Shown: positions 51,056-60,913, counted from the stretch's first letter. The stretch is 64,000 bases of DNA from CAZDWZ01 sp964509425 (GCA_964509425.1 CAZDWZ010000017.1:8117-72116); one strand, 5' to 3'. Made by a program: numbers and translations. The notes: generated from the letters alone by a model not told the origin.

Positions 51056-51421
51056 TCAACTGGAACTTGAGCGCCGCACTCGCCGCCACAAAAAACAGGC
51101 GGCATGCGGCAGGGTCAGCCAGAATATAAAGTTCGCTATTAAAAACGGAATGGTGAATGGACTCACGAAATCCATCCACCCCTCGCCGTGCCGCTCAAAT
51201 GCGGCTGCGGGCAGAGGGAACCCCAAAATGAGGGTGTTCTCGTCCACAGGATAAAACATCGTGACCGCAGGAAGCCCCATCACGATCCCGGCGACGAACA
51301 TCGACCAAAAGGATACACCGGAGAGCGCCCGTCTCCGGTAGAGACGCGTGGTTGCGACGGTCGCGCGGATACACCCAAAGAGCACTGCAGCCGTCACACC
51401 AAGTACTACCAGGAGCTTCAT
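51056..51421 (-). CDS. Small multi-pass membrane protein
   Basis: Product of 121 residues with about three hydrophobic helices: LLVVLGVTAAVLFGCIRATV at the start, SFWSMFVAGIVMGLPAVTMF, and a third FTIPFLIANFIFWLTLP, ending in a basic Arg/Ser tail. It lies 19 bases downstream of the LPG-synthase-type gene and is probably co-transcribed with it. Unknown family. Confidence 0.6.
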   Translation of the reverse strand: MKLLVVLGVTAAVLFGCIRATVATTRLYRRRALSGVSFWSMFVAGIVMGLPAVTMFYPVDENTLILGFPLPAAAFERHGEGWMDFVSPFTIPFLIANFIFWLTLPHAACFLWRRVRRSSSS

Positions 51422-51440
51422 ATAAATTTATGTTCCGACG

Positions 51441-52472
51441 CTAGGCGGAAGCCGGACTTGCGGCGAGCTCGGAGGATTTGGACCGCTTCAACTCTCCGAA
51501 GTGTAGACCCTCATTCTTCAAGCAAAGAACTCCAACGAGAGCGGTGAAGATTACTTGAAGTGAATGACTGAACACCGAGTAGGCAAGCGCGAATTCCTGC
51601 GAGTAGCCGTAGATTCCCGTAAGTGCGGTAACACAGCCGAACTGGAACGTGCCGATGAATCCTGGGGCACTGGGTGCCGCGATCGCAAGGGCAATCATGA
51701 CGTTTAGCACCTGACTGACCCACAGGCTTGGATTTTCGCCGAATGCGAGCAGCATGATGTGGTAAATGAAAGCGAATTCCAGCCAAAGCAAGTAGGACCA
51801 AACAATAATCAAAAGGAGGTCCTTGCCCGAGGAAATTGCTCGAAGACCTCCGACAAACTCGCGTGCGAGATTCATGATGTTCTTTCGAAACTGAGGCATC
51901 TTGGAGAAAACGACAGCGATAATCTTCTCGGCCAGAGTCAGCAGGAATTCCGCCTTGAAGTAGGCCAGCAGCATGACAGACGCGATGCCGAGTGCCAGCA
52001 CCGCCAAGATTTGCGCACCGACGGTGACGAGCGGCGGAGGATTATCAATTTGAAAAAGACAAATGCCGAGCAGCGTCAGCATTGCGAGCACGTCAAAAAC
52101 TCGCTCGGTGACCACACTCGCAAATGATGCGGCAAAGCTGATCGGCTGTGAACGGCTCAATACCCAAGGGCGAACGAACTCACCGGCGCGAAGCGGCAGC
52201 GCATAACTCGCGAGATTGCCGAGCACGCACGCGTTAAAGAGCGAGCGTGTGGGAAGATCTTTTCCGCCCGGAAGCAGAAGGTGCCAACGCTTTGCGCGGA
52301 TCCAACTTGAAAAAATGTAGAGAAGAAAAAGCGGAGCGATAAATGCGAGCTGAATTTTCTTCATCTCGCGAAAGAACACCGTCCATTCAAGTCCGCTCAG
52401 GAGATACACGAGGAGCGCGGCGCTGATGACAACACCGATGAGAATACCTGCTTTTGCCGACCGTTGTTTCAT
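51441..52472 (-). CDS. LPG-synthase transmembrane / flippase-like protein
   Basis: Product of 343 residues with eight or so transmembrane helices, of the UPF0104/YbhN group related to the membrane part of lysylphosphatidylglycerol synthase. Recognisable parts are VYLLSGLEWTVFFREMKKIQ, YIFSSWIRAKRWHLLLPGG, and the conserved YALPLRAGEFVRPWVLSRSQ and VVTERVFDVLAMLTLLG motifs. GTFQFGCVTALTGIYGYSQE lies near the end. Family members handle membrane lipids or lipid-linked sugars. No soluble synthase domain follows, so it is the integral part only. Confidence 0.8.
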   Translation of the reverse strand: MKQRSAKAGILIGVVISAALLVYLLSGLEWTVFFREMKKIQLAFIAPLFLLYIFSSWIRAKRWHLLLPGGKDLPTRSLFNACVLGNLASYALPLRAGEFVRPWVLSRSQPISFAASFASVVTERVFDVLAMLTLLGICLFQIDNPPPLVTVGAQILAVLALGIASVMLLAYFKAEFLLTLAEKIIAVVFSKMPQFRKNIMNLAREFVGGLRAISSGKDLLLIIVWSYLLWLEFAFIYHIMLLAFGENPSLWVSQVLNVMIALAIAAPSAPGFIGTFQFGCVTALTGIYGYSQEFALAYSVFSHSLQVIFTALVGVLCLKNEGLHFGELKRSKSSELAASPASA

Positions 52473-52758
52473 TACAATTCTCGGAAATAAAATCGCGCGA
52501 CATAATGATACAAATCAGGTGTTTGAGTAAAGAATCGGATTTCCCTTATGAAAATCTGACAGGCATCCGAACTACTAATTAGGTCGTGCAGTACCCCGAA
52601 AATACGAAGTTTTATAATTAACTTGAGCTTGCGGTTACCGCCTCTGAGAGCGCGGGTTCGCATTCTTTAGTGAAGAATTGGGTTACTTGGTGGTGCCTAG
52701 GATCATGGCGGATCCAGGCGTAGTATTAGAGATGGGTTAGGCATTTGACGGAGTTCTT

Positions 52759-53061
52759 ATGCCAGGGTGGATAAACGAAATTGCTGCTCTCGCCGCCTGC
52801 GGACTTGGAATCCTTCTCCTCATCGTGGTTGTGCGCGCACTCATCTTCCTCCTCAAAATCTCAGCAATAGGCATGCTCATCGCGTTCATCGTTCATGCGT
52901 TTGGACCCGAGCTCGCGTTGAACGCGCAGCAGCGGCAGGACGTCTATGCTTATGCGTCGGTGGCGGCCGAGAAGGCCGCGGGATTCGGATTTGCCGCTTG
53001 GCGCGAAATAAAAGATATCCGAACCCGGCTTCCCGAAGAAAGGCGCGGAAGGTCAAGCTAA
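52759..53061 (+). CDS. Membrane-anchored small protein
   Basis: Product of 100 residues with GGAG 5 bases before ATG. Two adjacent hydrophobic helices, about residues 5-30 (AALAACGLGILLLIVVVRAL) and 32-48, are followed by a soluble, Ala-rich helix and basic tail (EIKDIRTRLPEERRGRSS). The 286 bases upstream (52473-52758) hold no gene. Not recognised. Confidence 0.6.
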   Translation: MPGWINEIAALAACGLGILLLIVVVRALIFLLKISAIGMLIAFIVHAFGPELALNAQQRQDVYAYASVAAEKAAGFGFAAWREIKDIRTRLPEERRGRSS

Positions 53062-53328
53062 GCACTTAAGAACATTACCTCTCTTTTCTCTCCTTCCGGC
53101 GCATTGCCGGTTCTCGTAATCAATCGCGAGCAATCCTTGCGCAACCGCGCCCACTCCACTTATATAGGCAGCCCCCTAAATTCAGAGGGTGAATGAGCGC
53201 ATTGCCTGGTGAGGTCGTTGCTGAAGCGAATTCGGGCCGGCGCGGCGCAAGTCATCGCAAATGCAGGCTTAGCGTTTGATTCAGAATAAACTTAAATAAC
53301 CATGCGTCGTTATTGTTTTTAAGAGAAC

Positions 53329-55599
53329 ATGAGTGCCAAGCTGACGAATGCGCAGATGAAGGAACCGATGACCCTTCCGCCGGAAGTAATCTCTCTTATT
53401 GAGGATGAGGAGGACCGCTTGAAGCAGGTCATGCAATCTCTTCAGTCTCAACGGGAGATCGCAAAGCGCCGGCTAAAGACTGAGTCCGAGCGGGCACAGG
53501 ACTTTACTGCTCAGATAGTTGCCGCCCGGAAGGACTCCGACAAACAGATGCTGGCCTCCGATGAGGCGGTCTCCCACGGCCTAAGAGACCGGAAGCGTGA
53601 AGAGATCGGGGAAATCGACCGGCTTCTCGAGCGGCCCTATTTCGCCCGGATGGTACTCCATGAAAAGGACGGGCTCAGTGATAAAGAGATCGAGTTCAGA
53701 CTGGGTACGGTAAGTAACCCTGATTGCCGGATTATCGACTGGCGGAAAGCGCCAATCTCCAAGCTCTACTACGAGTATAAAGAAGGAGAAATTTACGACG
53801 AAGAAATCCAGGGGCGCGAGCGGACCGGAAAGATCGTCGTTCGCAACAAGCTCGATATCGAGCGTGGGGAGCTGAAAGCGATCTCATGTCGCTTCGGGTA
53901 CTTTGTCCGAACGGCGGAAGGATGGCAGGAAGGTCGCGGGAAGATGCGTACCGGAGCGTCGAGAAGAATCGGCGAGCTGCCGGATGTTCTCTCGCTTATT
54001 ACTCCTGAGCAGTTCCGCGCCATCACCCAGGACGCAGAGAGCGCCGTCGTGATTCAGGGGATCGCCGGGTCCGGGAAGACCACCGTTGCTCTCCATCGGC
54101 TGTCCTGGCTGCTCGCGGGCGGAAACTCCGATTTGGAATCAAGAGATTCGCTGGTACTGGTGCGAAGCCGACCACTTAAAACCTATATTCAGCAATCGCT
54201 TCCAAGCTTGGATATCGGAGATGTCCAAACTCAAACGTTTCAGCTTTGGGTCCGGAAGCTCATTGAGAAGCTGCCAAGCCTCAAAGAAAAGGGCGTTACT
54301 TTCTCCGACGATGATTCACCGGTTTCGGTCGAACGCGTGCTTCGTTCATCCGCACTCCTGAAAACCATCGATGATTATGTAAACGGCCAGCGAGATCGGT
54401 TGATCCGACATCTAGAAACAACTTTTCGCGACGCGGCTCCGTTTATTCAGAAGCTCGAGTCGATTCGGGGCAAAAACTTTCCGGCTATTCGGATGGTCGA
54501 AGAGCTCCACCAATCCCTGAGAGGCCTCGAGCAGCAGCCTTGGTTCTCAAGAGTTTCGGAAGAACTTTCGAACTGTAGAAAGCGACTCTCTCTCTACCGA
54601 GAAGATCTGGCGCGGCTGTTCGAGTCCCCAAAGGCCTTGATGGAGCGGGATCAAAGCAAACTCATCGACGAGAACCTGCTCTCGGAGGCGAGAGATTTTC
54701 TCGCGCGGGAGCGAAAGTCACTCAAAGTCTCATTGTCCGAAAGCGTGCTGATTCTTCTTCTTGCAACCGCGAAGGGTGAAGTGCTGAAACGACCCGAAGG
54801 ATTCGCGAAAAAGTATCGCCATATCGTGGTCGATGAGGTTCAGGACTTCAGCGTGACCGAGCTCGCGTTCATTCTGAATATGGTAGAAAGCTTGAATCAG
54901 CTGACACTTACCGGCGATGCGGCGCAAGCAATCTCGGCGAGCGGATCGTTCCCCGGATGGGAAGCACTCAGAAAGCTACGGAATCTCGGAGACACTTCGC
55001 ACTTTGTCGAGCTTACGGTGAGCCATCGATCGACGCAGGCGATTATGCGACTTGCTGATTTCGTACATGGCGAATCGAGAACAACTGGCGGACGGCAAGG
55101 AAAGGCGCCGCTCTGGTACTCATGCCGCAACGAAAACGACGGGACCCGGGAAACGATCGAGTGGCTGCTGCGTGTCTCAGAAAAATATCCGGAAGCGGTT
55201 GTCGCGGTTCTCTGCGAAAGCCGTGAACGGGCTAAATTCGTCGCGTCCCTTCTCTCCCCTACTTTTTCTTCGGCGCTGCAGCTCTGGGATGACAGCTCCC
55301 AAGCCTTTCAGGAAGGCGTTCTTGTCATGAGTGTTCATGACGCCAAGGGACTCGAGTTCGAGCACGTCCTGATTTGGAATCCGAGCGATGCGGCATACCC
55401 CCGGACTCGCCTCGGCCGCAACCGCCTCTATGTCGCCATCACACGGGCGGAGGAGCATCTCTGTCTCGTGACGTGGGATAATCCGTCCTCGCTGCTGCCG
55501 CCGATTACCGGCGGACTGGTGCGCGGAGTCGAGGCGGAAGAGGAGGAAGAGGACGATGGAGAAGTCCAGCTTTTGGATGCTCTGCCGGGAGAGAACTAG
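53329..55599 (+). CDS. HelD-like superfamily 1 helicase/ATPase
   Basis: Product of 756 residues. The N-terminal 100 residues are a long coiled coil (IEDEEDRLKQVMQSLQSQRE onward), then IIDWRKAPISKLYYEYKEGE, the HelD-type 1A insertion with DWR-AP-SLYY. Helicase motifs are GIAGSGKTTVALHRL (Walker A), VVDEVQDFS (Walker B), LTGDAAQAIS, VMSVHDAKGLEFEHVLI and RNRLYVAITRAEEHL. HelD/HelR ATPases remove stalled RNA polymerase and can give rifampicin tolerance. The acidic C-terminus (EAEEEEEDDGEVQLL) is notable. Its stop lies in a perfect inverted repeat. Confidence 0.85.
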   Translation: MSAKLTNAQMKEPMTLPPEVISLIEDEEDRLKQVMQSLQSQREIAKRRLKTESERAQDFTAQIVAARKDSDKQMLASDEAVSHGLRDRKREEIGEIDRLLERPYFARMVLHEKDGLSDKEIEFRLGTVSNPDCRIIDWRKAPISKLYYEYKEGEIYDEEIQGRERTGKIVVRNKLDIERGELKAISCRFGYFVRTAEGWQEGRGKMRTGASRRIGELPDVLSLITPEQFRAITQDAESAVVIQGIAGSGKTTVALHRLSWLLAGGNSDLESRDSLVLVRSRPLKTYIQQSLPSLDIGDVQTQTFQLWVRKLIEKLPSLKEKGVTFSDDDSPVSVERVLRSSALLKTIDDYVNGQRDRLIRHLETTFRDAAPFIQKLESIRGKNFPAIRMVEELHQSLRGLEQQPWFSRVSEELSNCRKRLSLYREDLARLFESPKALMERDQSKLIDENLLSEARDFLARERKSLKVSLSESVLILLLATAKGEVLKRPEGFAKKYRHIVVDEVQDFSVTELAFILNMVESLNQLTLTGDAAQAISASGSFPGWEALRKLRNLGDTSHFVELTVSHRSTQAIMRLADFVHGESRTTGGRQGKAPLWYSCRNENDGTRETIEWLLRVSEKYPEAVVAVLCESRERAKFVASLLSPTFSSALQLWDDSSQAFQEGVLVMSVHDAKGLEFEHVLIWNPSDAAYPRTRLGRNRLYVAITRAEEHLCLVTWDNPSSLLPPITGGLVRGVEAEEEEEDDGEVQLLDALPGEN

Positions 55600-55640
55600 A
55601 GTGATTCTCAAAACTTTTGTCCCTTTGAGAATCACTCTAG
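55596..55640. terminator. Perfect 17-base inverted repeat at the helicase stop
   Basis: CTAGAGTGATTCTCAAA (55596-55612) and TTTGAGAATCACTCTAG (55624-55640) are exact complements around an 11-base loop. The left arm contains the helicase stop codon TAG (55597-55599). A related sequence lies at 55729-55754. It could be a terminator, although no T-run follows, or a REP-type element. Confidence 0.6.
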
Positions 55641-55671
55641 ACGGAGCCCCGGAGGGGCGACCGGCTAGCAC

Positions 55672-55754
55672 AGAGCGGTTTTCGTTAGAGAAAAGAGCTG
55701 CGAAGCCGGAGGCTTCCCAATATTAATTCGGACAAAACTTTCGAGAACCGCTCT
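55672..55754. repeat. Second inverted repeat with related arms
   Basis: AGAGCGGTTTTCG (55672-55684) pairs with CGAGAACCGCTCT (55742-55754), one wobble, 57-base gap. The right arm with its preceding CGGACAAAACTTT is a near copy of the reverse complement of the 55596 repeat (GGGACAAAAGTTTTGAGAATCACTCT pattern). The 172-base intergene therefore holds two copies of one element family before the TonB/TolA-like gene. Confidence 0.55.
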
Positions 55755-55771
55755 AACGCAAGCGGGAGAGC

Positions 55772-56863
55772 ATGAATCTTCGTCACTCGATGACCCCGAT
55801 CTCTCTCTTGCTTTCGCTTGCTCTCCATTCTTTTCTTGTCTACGGAGCTTTAGAGAAGCTGGCTTCTCTCCCGCCCCTGATTAAGAAGTCGGAAGACGAG
55901 CCGATCATGGCCGAGCTCGTTGACGCGCCCATTCCAAAACAGTCGTCCCGGGAGATCGCTCCGCCATCCGAAGCACGGGAAACCGACACACCTCCGGCCG
56001 ATGCGAAGCTCGGCGAGAAAAACACGATTACTGAAAAGGAAAGCATTCGCCGCGGCACAGAGGAAGGCCCAAAAGGCGAGAATCAACCCGCAAAAGCAGT
56101 ACCGAGTCAGCCCACCACTCCGAAAGAAGTGAAAGCGCCTGAGAAGAAGTCTCCGCCGGTTGAGAAAACAACGCGTGCACCGGAAAAACAGGAGCGACCG
56201 AAGACGCAGCCGCAGAAAAGCGAGCCGAAAAATCCGGTGTTGAAGCTCGGTGAGAATGACGTGCTGGCGAAATTGGGTCCAGGCACGCTCACCCCTTCCG
56301 GTAAGGAATCTGGAAGCGAGTCCTGGGCGGAAGAGAAAGACAGGAAAGAAGGTCCGAGCGATGCTGAACGTTCAACACGATTTCTCTCCGTGCAACCGTT
56401 CCGGAAAAGCGGCAGCGGCATTCTGCAACCGGGCGTGAGCGATGTCCTGAACAACGTTCCCGATGGCGAAATCACAGTACTGAATGAGAAGGCCGATCAA
56501 TTCGCAGTATTTGTTCGACGAGTCGCGAACCAGGTGTTCGGTGCACTCCGGAGAACCAGCTGGGCAAAGCTCTCCGCACCCGAAGTCGAGGCCATTCGAA
56601 AATATGGAAGAGTGCGCGCAGTGCTTTCGCCGAAAGGCAAGCTCATGCGAGTCGAGGTTCTTGACGGTTCCGGAAGCATACTTTTTGACGAGCTTTTGAA
56701 TGACTCCGTTGAGATCGGTGCGAACGATCAGAATCCTCCGAAGGAAGCGCTCGCCCCCGATGGGAATTTTCGATTCATTTTCATCGCGAGAACATGGACG
56801 CGTCGAGCCCCAAACAATATCTCGGAGCAACGCTGGATTGTCTTGGGAACAGGTCTCGAATAA
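55772..56863 (+). CDS. TonB/TolA-like energy-transducing protein
   Basis: Product of 363 residues. The N-terminal membrane anchor is SMTPISLLLSLALHSFLVYG with the S-H-L pattern of TonB/TolA. A long Pro/Lys/Glu-rich periplasm-spanning region follows (about residues 50-210, with VPSQPTTPKEVKAPEKKSPP). A folded C-terminal domain ends the protein, in which EAIRKYGRVRAVLSPKGKLM and VEVLDGSGSILFDELLNDSV resemble the TonB C-terminal strand-helix fold. It would link the inner membrane to the outer membrane. Partner ExbB/ExbD or TolQ/TolR genes are not present in the window. GGGAG ribosome site. Confidence 0.75.
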   Translation: MNLRHSMTPISLLLSLALHSFLVYGALEKLASLPPLIKKSEDEPIMAELVDAPIPKQSSREIAPPSEARETDTPPADAKLGEKNTITEKESIRRGTEEGPKGENQPAKAVPSQPTTPKEVKAPEKKSPPVEKTTRAPEKQERPKTQPQKSEPKNPVLKLGENDVLAKLGPGTLTPSGKESGSESWAEEKDRKEGPSDAERSTRFLSVQPFRKSGSGILQPGVSDVLNNVPDGEITVLNEKADQFAVFVRRVANQVFGALRRTSWAKLSAPEVEAIRKYGRVRAVLSPKGKLMRVEVLDGSGSILFDELLNDSVEIGANDQNPPKEALAPDGNFRFIFIARTWTRRAPNNISEQRWIVLGTGLE

Positions 56864-56929
56864 CCGTTTGGAGAATGCTCCAAGGTGGGCCAAAGTTCTC
56901 CTCACCTTTGGGCGGCTACCTTTACCGAA

Positions 56930-58309
56930 CTAACGTCCGCGGTCGAGCCTGGCCTTTAATTCTTTTAGGGCTTCCTGCTCGGCGCTCTCCGGCTTGTAAA
57001 ACTGCAACCATTCGACGCAAGTAGATTTCATTCGTAGGTTCTCGTCTGGATTATCGAACGCGATGTTTTCCAGCGTCCAGAGATGCCGGTCGGAGACCTT
57101 CGTGCCGGAATTATTCACTAACCCGGAGAGAACGTAATGCCAATGGAGCCTCTTGTCTTCATCATCGGAGCTCATGCTAAACGCTTTTACTGCGAGGTCC
57201 GCATCGTCAGCGGACTTTGAGCTTCTCACAGCGGTCGCGCGGGCCATACCGCTTGCTTTCATGACCCGTCTCACGGCGCGATGCCACTCGACATCTCTTT
57301 TGCTGAACAGCGTTTGGATGGCCTGCATCCAGAAGGATGAGCCCTTCACACTTCCCTCAATTTCTGCTGCCATCATCGTGAAGAACGGGATGATGGCGGA
57401 ATGTTCGAACGACAGAGATGCGATGTATCGAAACAACTTTAATTGCTCGTCTCCGTCTCGAACACGTGTGCGAAGATATCCGTGAAGGAGTGCATGGGGG
57501 ATCATCTCACGTGCTTGATTGGTCAGTCCGTCGATCACGGGAAGTGAAGCCTCTGTGGGATAGATCGTGCAGAATAACTTCACCGGCTCGGGTTGCATGA
57601 GTTCTACGGAGAGCATGTGTTGAAAAAACCGCTCTGTGTAATCCTTTCTCACTCGTGCCGGACGCATGATCGCGACCACGCGCTCGATCGTCTTCAACGC
57701 ATTGATTCGATCATCTTGAGAGATCCCTCGAAGCGAACTGAGCGCGGAAATAAGTGTTTCGATTACCTCTTCCGAACGCCCGACTTCTTCCTCATCGACA
57801 CCATTCCTCCAGGACGATAATGTGATATCCTTGAGCGATTTGATATTTGCCGAAAATAGGGCGTCTGCTCCCGGACCGCCATTTTTGATAGCTCTTATTT
57901 TGAAATAGACTTCCAGAAACTGCTGCAACTTTTCCTCGTCGTCGTATTCGTTCTTCGTCCATATACCCCGCGTGGTGGTTTCCGGCGCGGTGACGCTGAC
58001 GAAGGTTGTCTCGGCTTCGCTCCCCATCACCGGCATGATGGGCTCTGCTATCGCCGTCATCCCGTCGGGCAGCGAGGACGGCGAAGTAAGAGGTGGATAG
58101 GTCATCGGAGCGGCAGTGGGACCGACGACGGAGGTCGAGATCGTCGTCGTGAACTCATTGCCGTCAGAAGCTGTTATCTGCGCGGGTGCAAAGTGCAAGT
58201 CCGAGAAGACAGGCGGCATTTCCGCCAAGATATTTCCCGAAACGTTTGCCAGACAGAATCCGGCGCTCAGGACTGCAATTCGTGCGTGACGATAAAAAAC
58301 CGGACTCAT
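56930..58309 (-). CDS. Secreted helical-repeat protein, unknown
   Basis: Product of 459 residues from ATG 58309 (MSPVFYRHARIAVLSAGFCL), with GAGG 7 bases upstream. A signal sequence is followed by a Thr/Ser/Pro-rich 110-residue region (TTISTSVVGPTAAPMTYPPL and onward) that may be a glycosylated linker. From about residue 130 it is all-helical with HEAT/ARM-like spacing (IETLISALSSLRGISQDDRI, KTIERVVAIMRPARVRKDYT). Downstream of the TMTC-like gene by 150 bases. Role unknown, but the Thr/Pro-rich stretch could be another substrate of the neighbouring glycosylation genes. Confidence 0.6.
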   Translation of the reverse strand: MSPVFYRHARIAVLSAGFCLANVSGNILAEMPPVFSDLHFAPAQITASDGNEFTTTISTSVVGPTAAPMTYPPLTSPSSLPDGMTAIAEPIMPVMGSEAETTFVSVTAPETTTRGIWTKNEYDDEEKLQQFLEVYFKIRAIKNGGPGADALFSANIKSLKDITLSSWRNGVDEEEVGRSEEVIETLISALSSLRGISQDDRINALKTIERVVAIMRPARVRKDYTERFFQHMLSVELMQPEPVKLFCTIYPTEASLPVIDGLTNQAREMIPHALLHGYLRTRVRDGDEQLKLFRYIASLSFEHSAIIPFFTMMAAEIEGSVKGSSFWMQAIQTLFSKRDVEWHRAVRRVMKASGMARATAVRSSKSADDADLAVKAFSMSSDDEDKRLHWHYVLSGLVNNSGTKVSDRHLWTLENIAFDNPDENLRMKSTCVEWLQFYKPESAEQEALKELKARLDRGR

Positions 58310-58460
58310 CAAATACCTCAGGGACTTCAGAGAGCGAGATTGCTCTTGTCAACGCTTCGATATGAGCGCGTCGAGGTTCGCTTGAGTCGATGATAGCGAA
58401 AAGCGGCGGATGCTAGAGAAATGCTCGAAAGAGGCGACGTTCGGCGCGCGAGGGCACTGG

Positions 58461-60479
58461 TTACTTGGCCTTCTCAGTTTCCGCCCATCGAAGGTTGTTC
58501 TTCGCCAACGCGAAGTCCGGACGGAGCGCGATCGCTCTTTGACATTCTGCAATCGCCTCGTCGTATCTACGGAGCTGAATCAAAGAAGCACAAATGTTGT
58601 TAAAAGCTTCCGGATAATCCGCTTGAACTCTCAAGGCGTTTTTTGCCGCCGTGATGGCGGATTCGTAGTCGCCACTTGAGTAGAACGCGAGGCTCTCGTC
58701 CACATATTGAGCAGCCGTTGGAGTTTTTGATTCCTCCGGCCAGGAGAGCGTGCCGCCGTTTAGCTGTCGCTGGATCTCCAGCGCTTTTTTATCACGAGGA
58801 TGTTGACGCAGTGTCTCCTCCACAGCCTTTCGCACTGCTTCAGAGCTTCGTTCGGATTGGCCGATCTCGATTGCCTCATGAAGCGAAGCCAGGTGCGCAG
58901 GAAACATTGTGAGAGCCTTTTGGACGAGCACGCGGGCCTCAGTGTAGCGCTTCTCCTGTCTCAGAAATGCCGCAAAAAAATAATACGGCTCGATCTCTCC
59001 GCTCGCGTAGGCCAGCGCATTACGAAAAAATTGCTCGGCTTCTTTTTTTTGCCCCGTGGCGTTTCTCAGGATCCCGAGATTGATGTGGAGCGAAGAATAA
59101 AACGGAGTGAACTTCAGTCCCTTCTGGAAAGCGACATCAGCTTCCGAATATTTCCCTTTCCCCATTTGCGTGAGCCCGTAATTCATCCAGCCGCGGCCAT
59201 TCCGGGGCGACTTTTCAGTAACGTCTCTCCAGAGGCTCTCCTCAGACTTCCAAACAATATTCCGCTGTCGCGTTCCGTAACCCATACCGAGAAGGGTGAA
59301 TGCTCCGAGGAGCAAGGCCGGATATCGAAGCTTTTCTGAAGTTATTCCGAGAAAATGCGTTCGAGCAGAAATGTTCGCGAGGGAGGTCACAAGCGCGATC
59401 GAGAGGCCGACGAAAGGGAGAAACGTTCGATGATCGTTTAACACCTCCGCAAGCGGGATAACCGAAGAGGTAGGAAGCAGCACCAACAGAAACCACGCGA
59501 TCCCGAAGGCGATTGGCCGTCCCTCTTTCTTTTGAGACGTGAACACCGCAACAGAAACAAGAAGCAAAAGAAAAACGAGTCCACTCCAAAATCTCGGATC
59601 ACCCAGGCCCGAAACGAGCGCGATATCAGTATCAGCACTAAGATGGGTAGGGAGAAAAAACGTCTTCACGTACAACATCATCACGTAAGGCTGAGTCATC
59701 GCGTAAAGCAACCGAGACGGGCCGCCCGGCACAAATGTAGATGCCATCTTCACACTTATCACGGCAAGAACGAAGCAGATGAGAATGAGTGGCAGTGCTC
59801 GTAGAACGCAATTGCAAAATGTGCGAATCCCGTTTCGGGTGAAAACGTCAGGGAGCGATCGATCGCACTCAATCAGATAGAGATACGCGACAAACACCGG
59901 CGCGACCATGATTGAGCTTTCTTTGGCGAACATTCCAATGGCTGCCGGAATGATATACAAAAAATAACTCCGGCATCTGCCGCCGATCAAATACAGCGTG
60001 AACGTCAGCATGTGGCAGACGGCTGAGAGAATGTCCGAACGCGAGATGATGTAGTTCACTGTTTCCGCGTTCGCGGTGTGTAGGCCGTATAAACCTGCCC
60101 CGAACAGGGCAAAACTCTCATTGTGCGAGCTCGAGCGAACCTGCGTGAGAATGGTACGCAAAACAAAATACGTGCAGAGGATCACCACGAGAAAACAGGT
60201 AAAGTTGGTTATGTGGAAAAAGAACGGCTCGAGCTTTTTTCCTAACGCGTAATCGATCGCGAGGGTTGTCGTGACGAGAGGTCGGTATCCTTGATGGCTC
60301 GGCATTGAACTGAAGGTCGTTTTGTCCCAGTAAAACCGGGGGATGTTCTCCAAGTGAAGGATGTATGGATTCTCTTGGATCGTATGAAAATCGTCGAAAT
60401 GAAAAGAGTTCTCAAAGTGATTGGAGTAAACGAGCGTGACCGTCAGGAGAATGAGGAGGAGCGTCACGACGGACTTCAT
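58461..60479 (-). CDS. TMTC-type O-mannosyltransferase with TPR repeats
   Basis: Product of 672 residues. The N-terminal two thirds are a multi-pass GT-C type glycosyltransferase; the first loop has the acidic pair in FHFDDFHTIQENPYILHLEN and later SHQGYRPLVTTTLAIDYALG. These match the TMTC/DUF1736 family (DD-x-x-I-x-x-N-P and SYRPL motifs). About ten helices follow. From residue about 430 there are tetratricopeptide repeats (ALTMFPAHLASLHEAIEIGQ, AIAECQRAIALRPDFALAKN). TMTC proteins add mannose to Ser/Thr of exported proteins using a lipid-linked donor. It is in one leftward unit with DUF2304, GT2 and the S1-like gene. Confidence 0.8.
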   Translation of the reverse strand: MKSVVTLLLILLTVTLVYSNHFENSFHFDDFHTIQENPYILHLENIPRFYWDKTTFSSMPSHQGYRPLVTTTLAIDYALGKKLEPFFFHITNFTCFLVVILCTYFVLRTILTQVRSSSHNESFALFGAGLYGLHTANAETVNYIISRSDILSAVCHMLTFTLYLIGGRCRSYFLYIIPAAIGMFAKESSIMVAPVFVAYLYLIECDRSLPDVFTRNGIRTFCNCVLRALPLILICFVLAVISVKMASTFVPGGPSRLLYAMTQPYVMMLYVKTFFLPTHLSADTDIALVSGLGDPRFWSGLVFLLLLVSVAVFTSQKKEGRPIAFGIAWFLLVLLPTSSVIPLAEVLNDHRTFLPFVGLSIALVTSLANISARTHFLGITSEKLRYPALLLGAFTLLGMGYGTRQRNIVWKSEESLWRDVTEKSPRNGRGWMNYGLTQMGKGKYSEADVAFQKGLKFTPFYSSLHINLGILRNATGQKKEAEQFFRNALAYASGEIEPYYFFAAFLRQEKRYTEARVLVQKALTMFPAHLASLHEAIEIGQSERSSEAVRKAVEETLRQHPRDKKALEIQRQLNGGTLSWPEESKTPTAAQYVDESLAFYSSGDYESAITAAKNALRVQADYPEAFNNICASLIQLRRYDEAIAECQRAIALRPDFALAKNNLRWAETEKAK

Positions 60480-60522
60480 AAACTTCGGCCGTATGAAAGG
60501 CTGATTCTGGACTTGGACCTGT

Positions 60523-60879
60523 TCATGTCGGATCGACGAGACTCTCTTTCATTACCCTCGATTCGATTTCCGCCTGCTGAATAGCAAGATGACGAATGAG
60601 TTCCGTTTGCGTGATGAGCATCGACGTAATCTTCGAGTAGAGGAGGATAATCGCAAACGCCGTGCCCAGCGCAAAGAGATAGAACACTAAATCGGTTCCT
60701 CGTCCGACGCCTAAGAGTTGCGCTATGGAAGTTGTGAAGTCCGGAACGAGCACGAAAAAACCGACGATGAGCACAAAGCTAATCGCAATAATCCGGTCTA
60801 GGAGAAGCGAGCGAAAGAATTTTAGGTAGAGGAAAAAGCAACCAAGCAGGCCGACAAGCAGTATAAGCTTAATCCCCAT
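60523..60879 (-). CDS. DUF2304 membrane protein
   Basis: Product of 118 residues with three hydrophobic helices: LILLVGLLGCFFLYLKFFRS, IAISFVLIVGFFVLVPDFTT and LVFYLFALGTAFAIILLYSK. A charged helical C-terminus follows (TELIRHLAIQQAEIESRVMK). The pattern, with RGTDLVFYLF, is that of DUF2304 proteins, which are usually encoded next to dolichol-phosphate-mannose-synthase-like GT2 enzymes, as here. It may help move or use the lipid-linked sugar. Confidence 0.8.
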   Translation of the reverse strand: MGIKLILLVGLLGCFFLYLKFFRSLLLDRIIAISFVLIVGFFVLVPDFTTSIAQLLGVGRGTDLVFYLFALGTAFAIILLYSKITSMLITQTELIRHLAIQQAEIESRVMKESLVDPT

Positions 60880-60913
60880 AACACCTACTCACTCCGGAAT
60901 TCCCCAAACGCTC

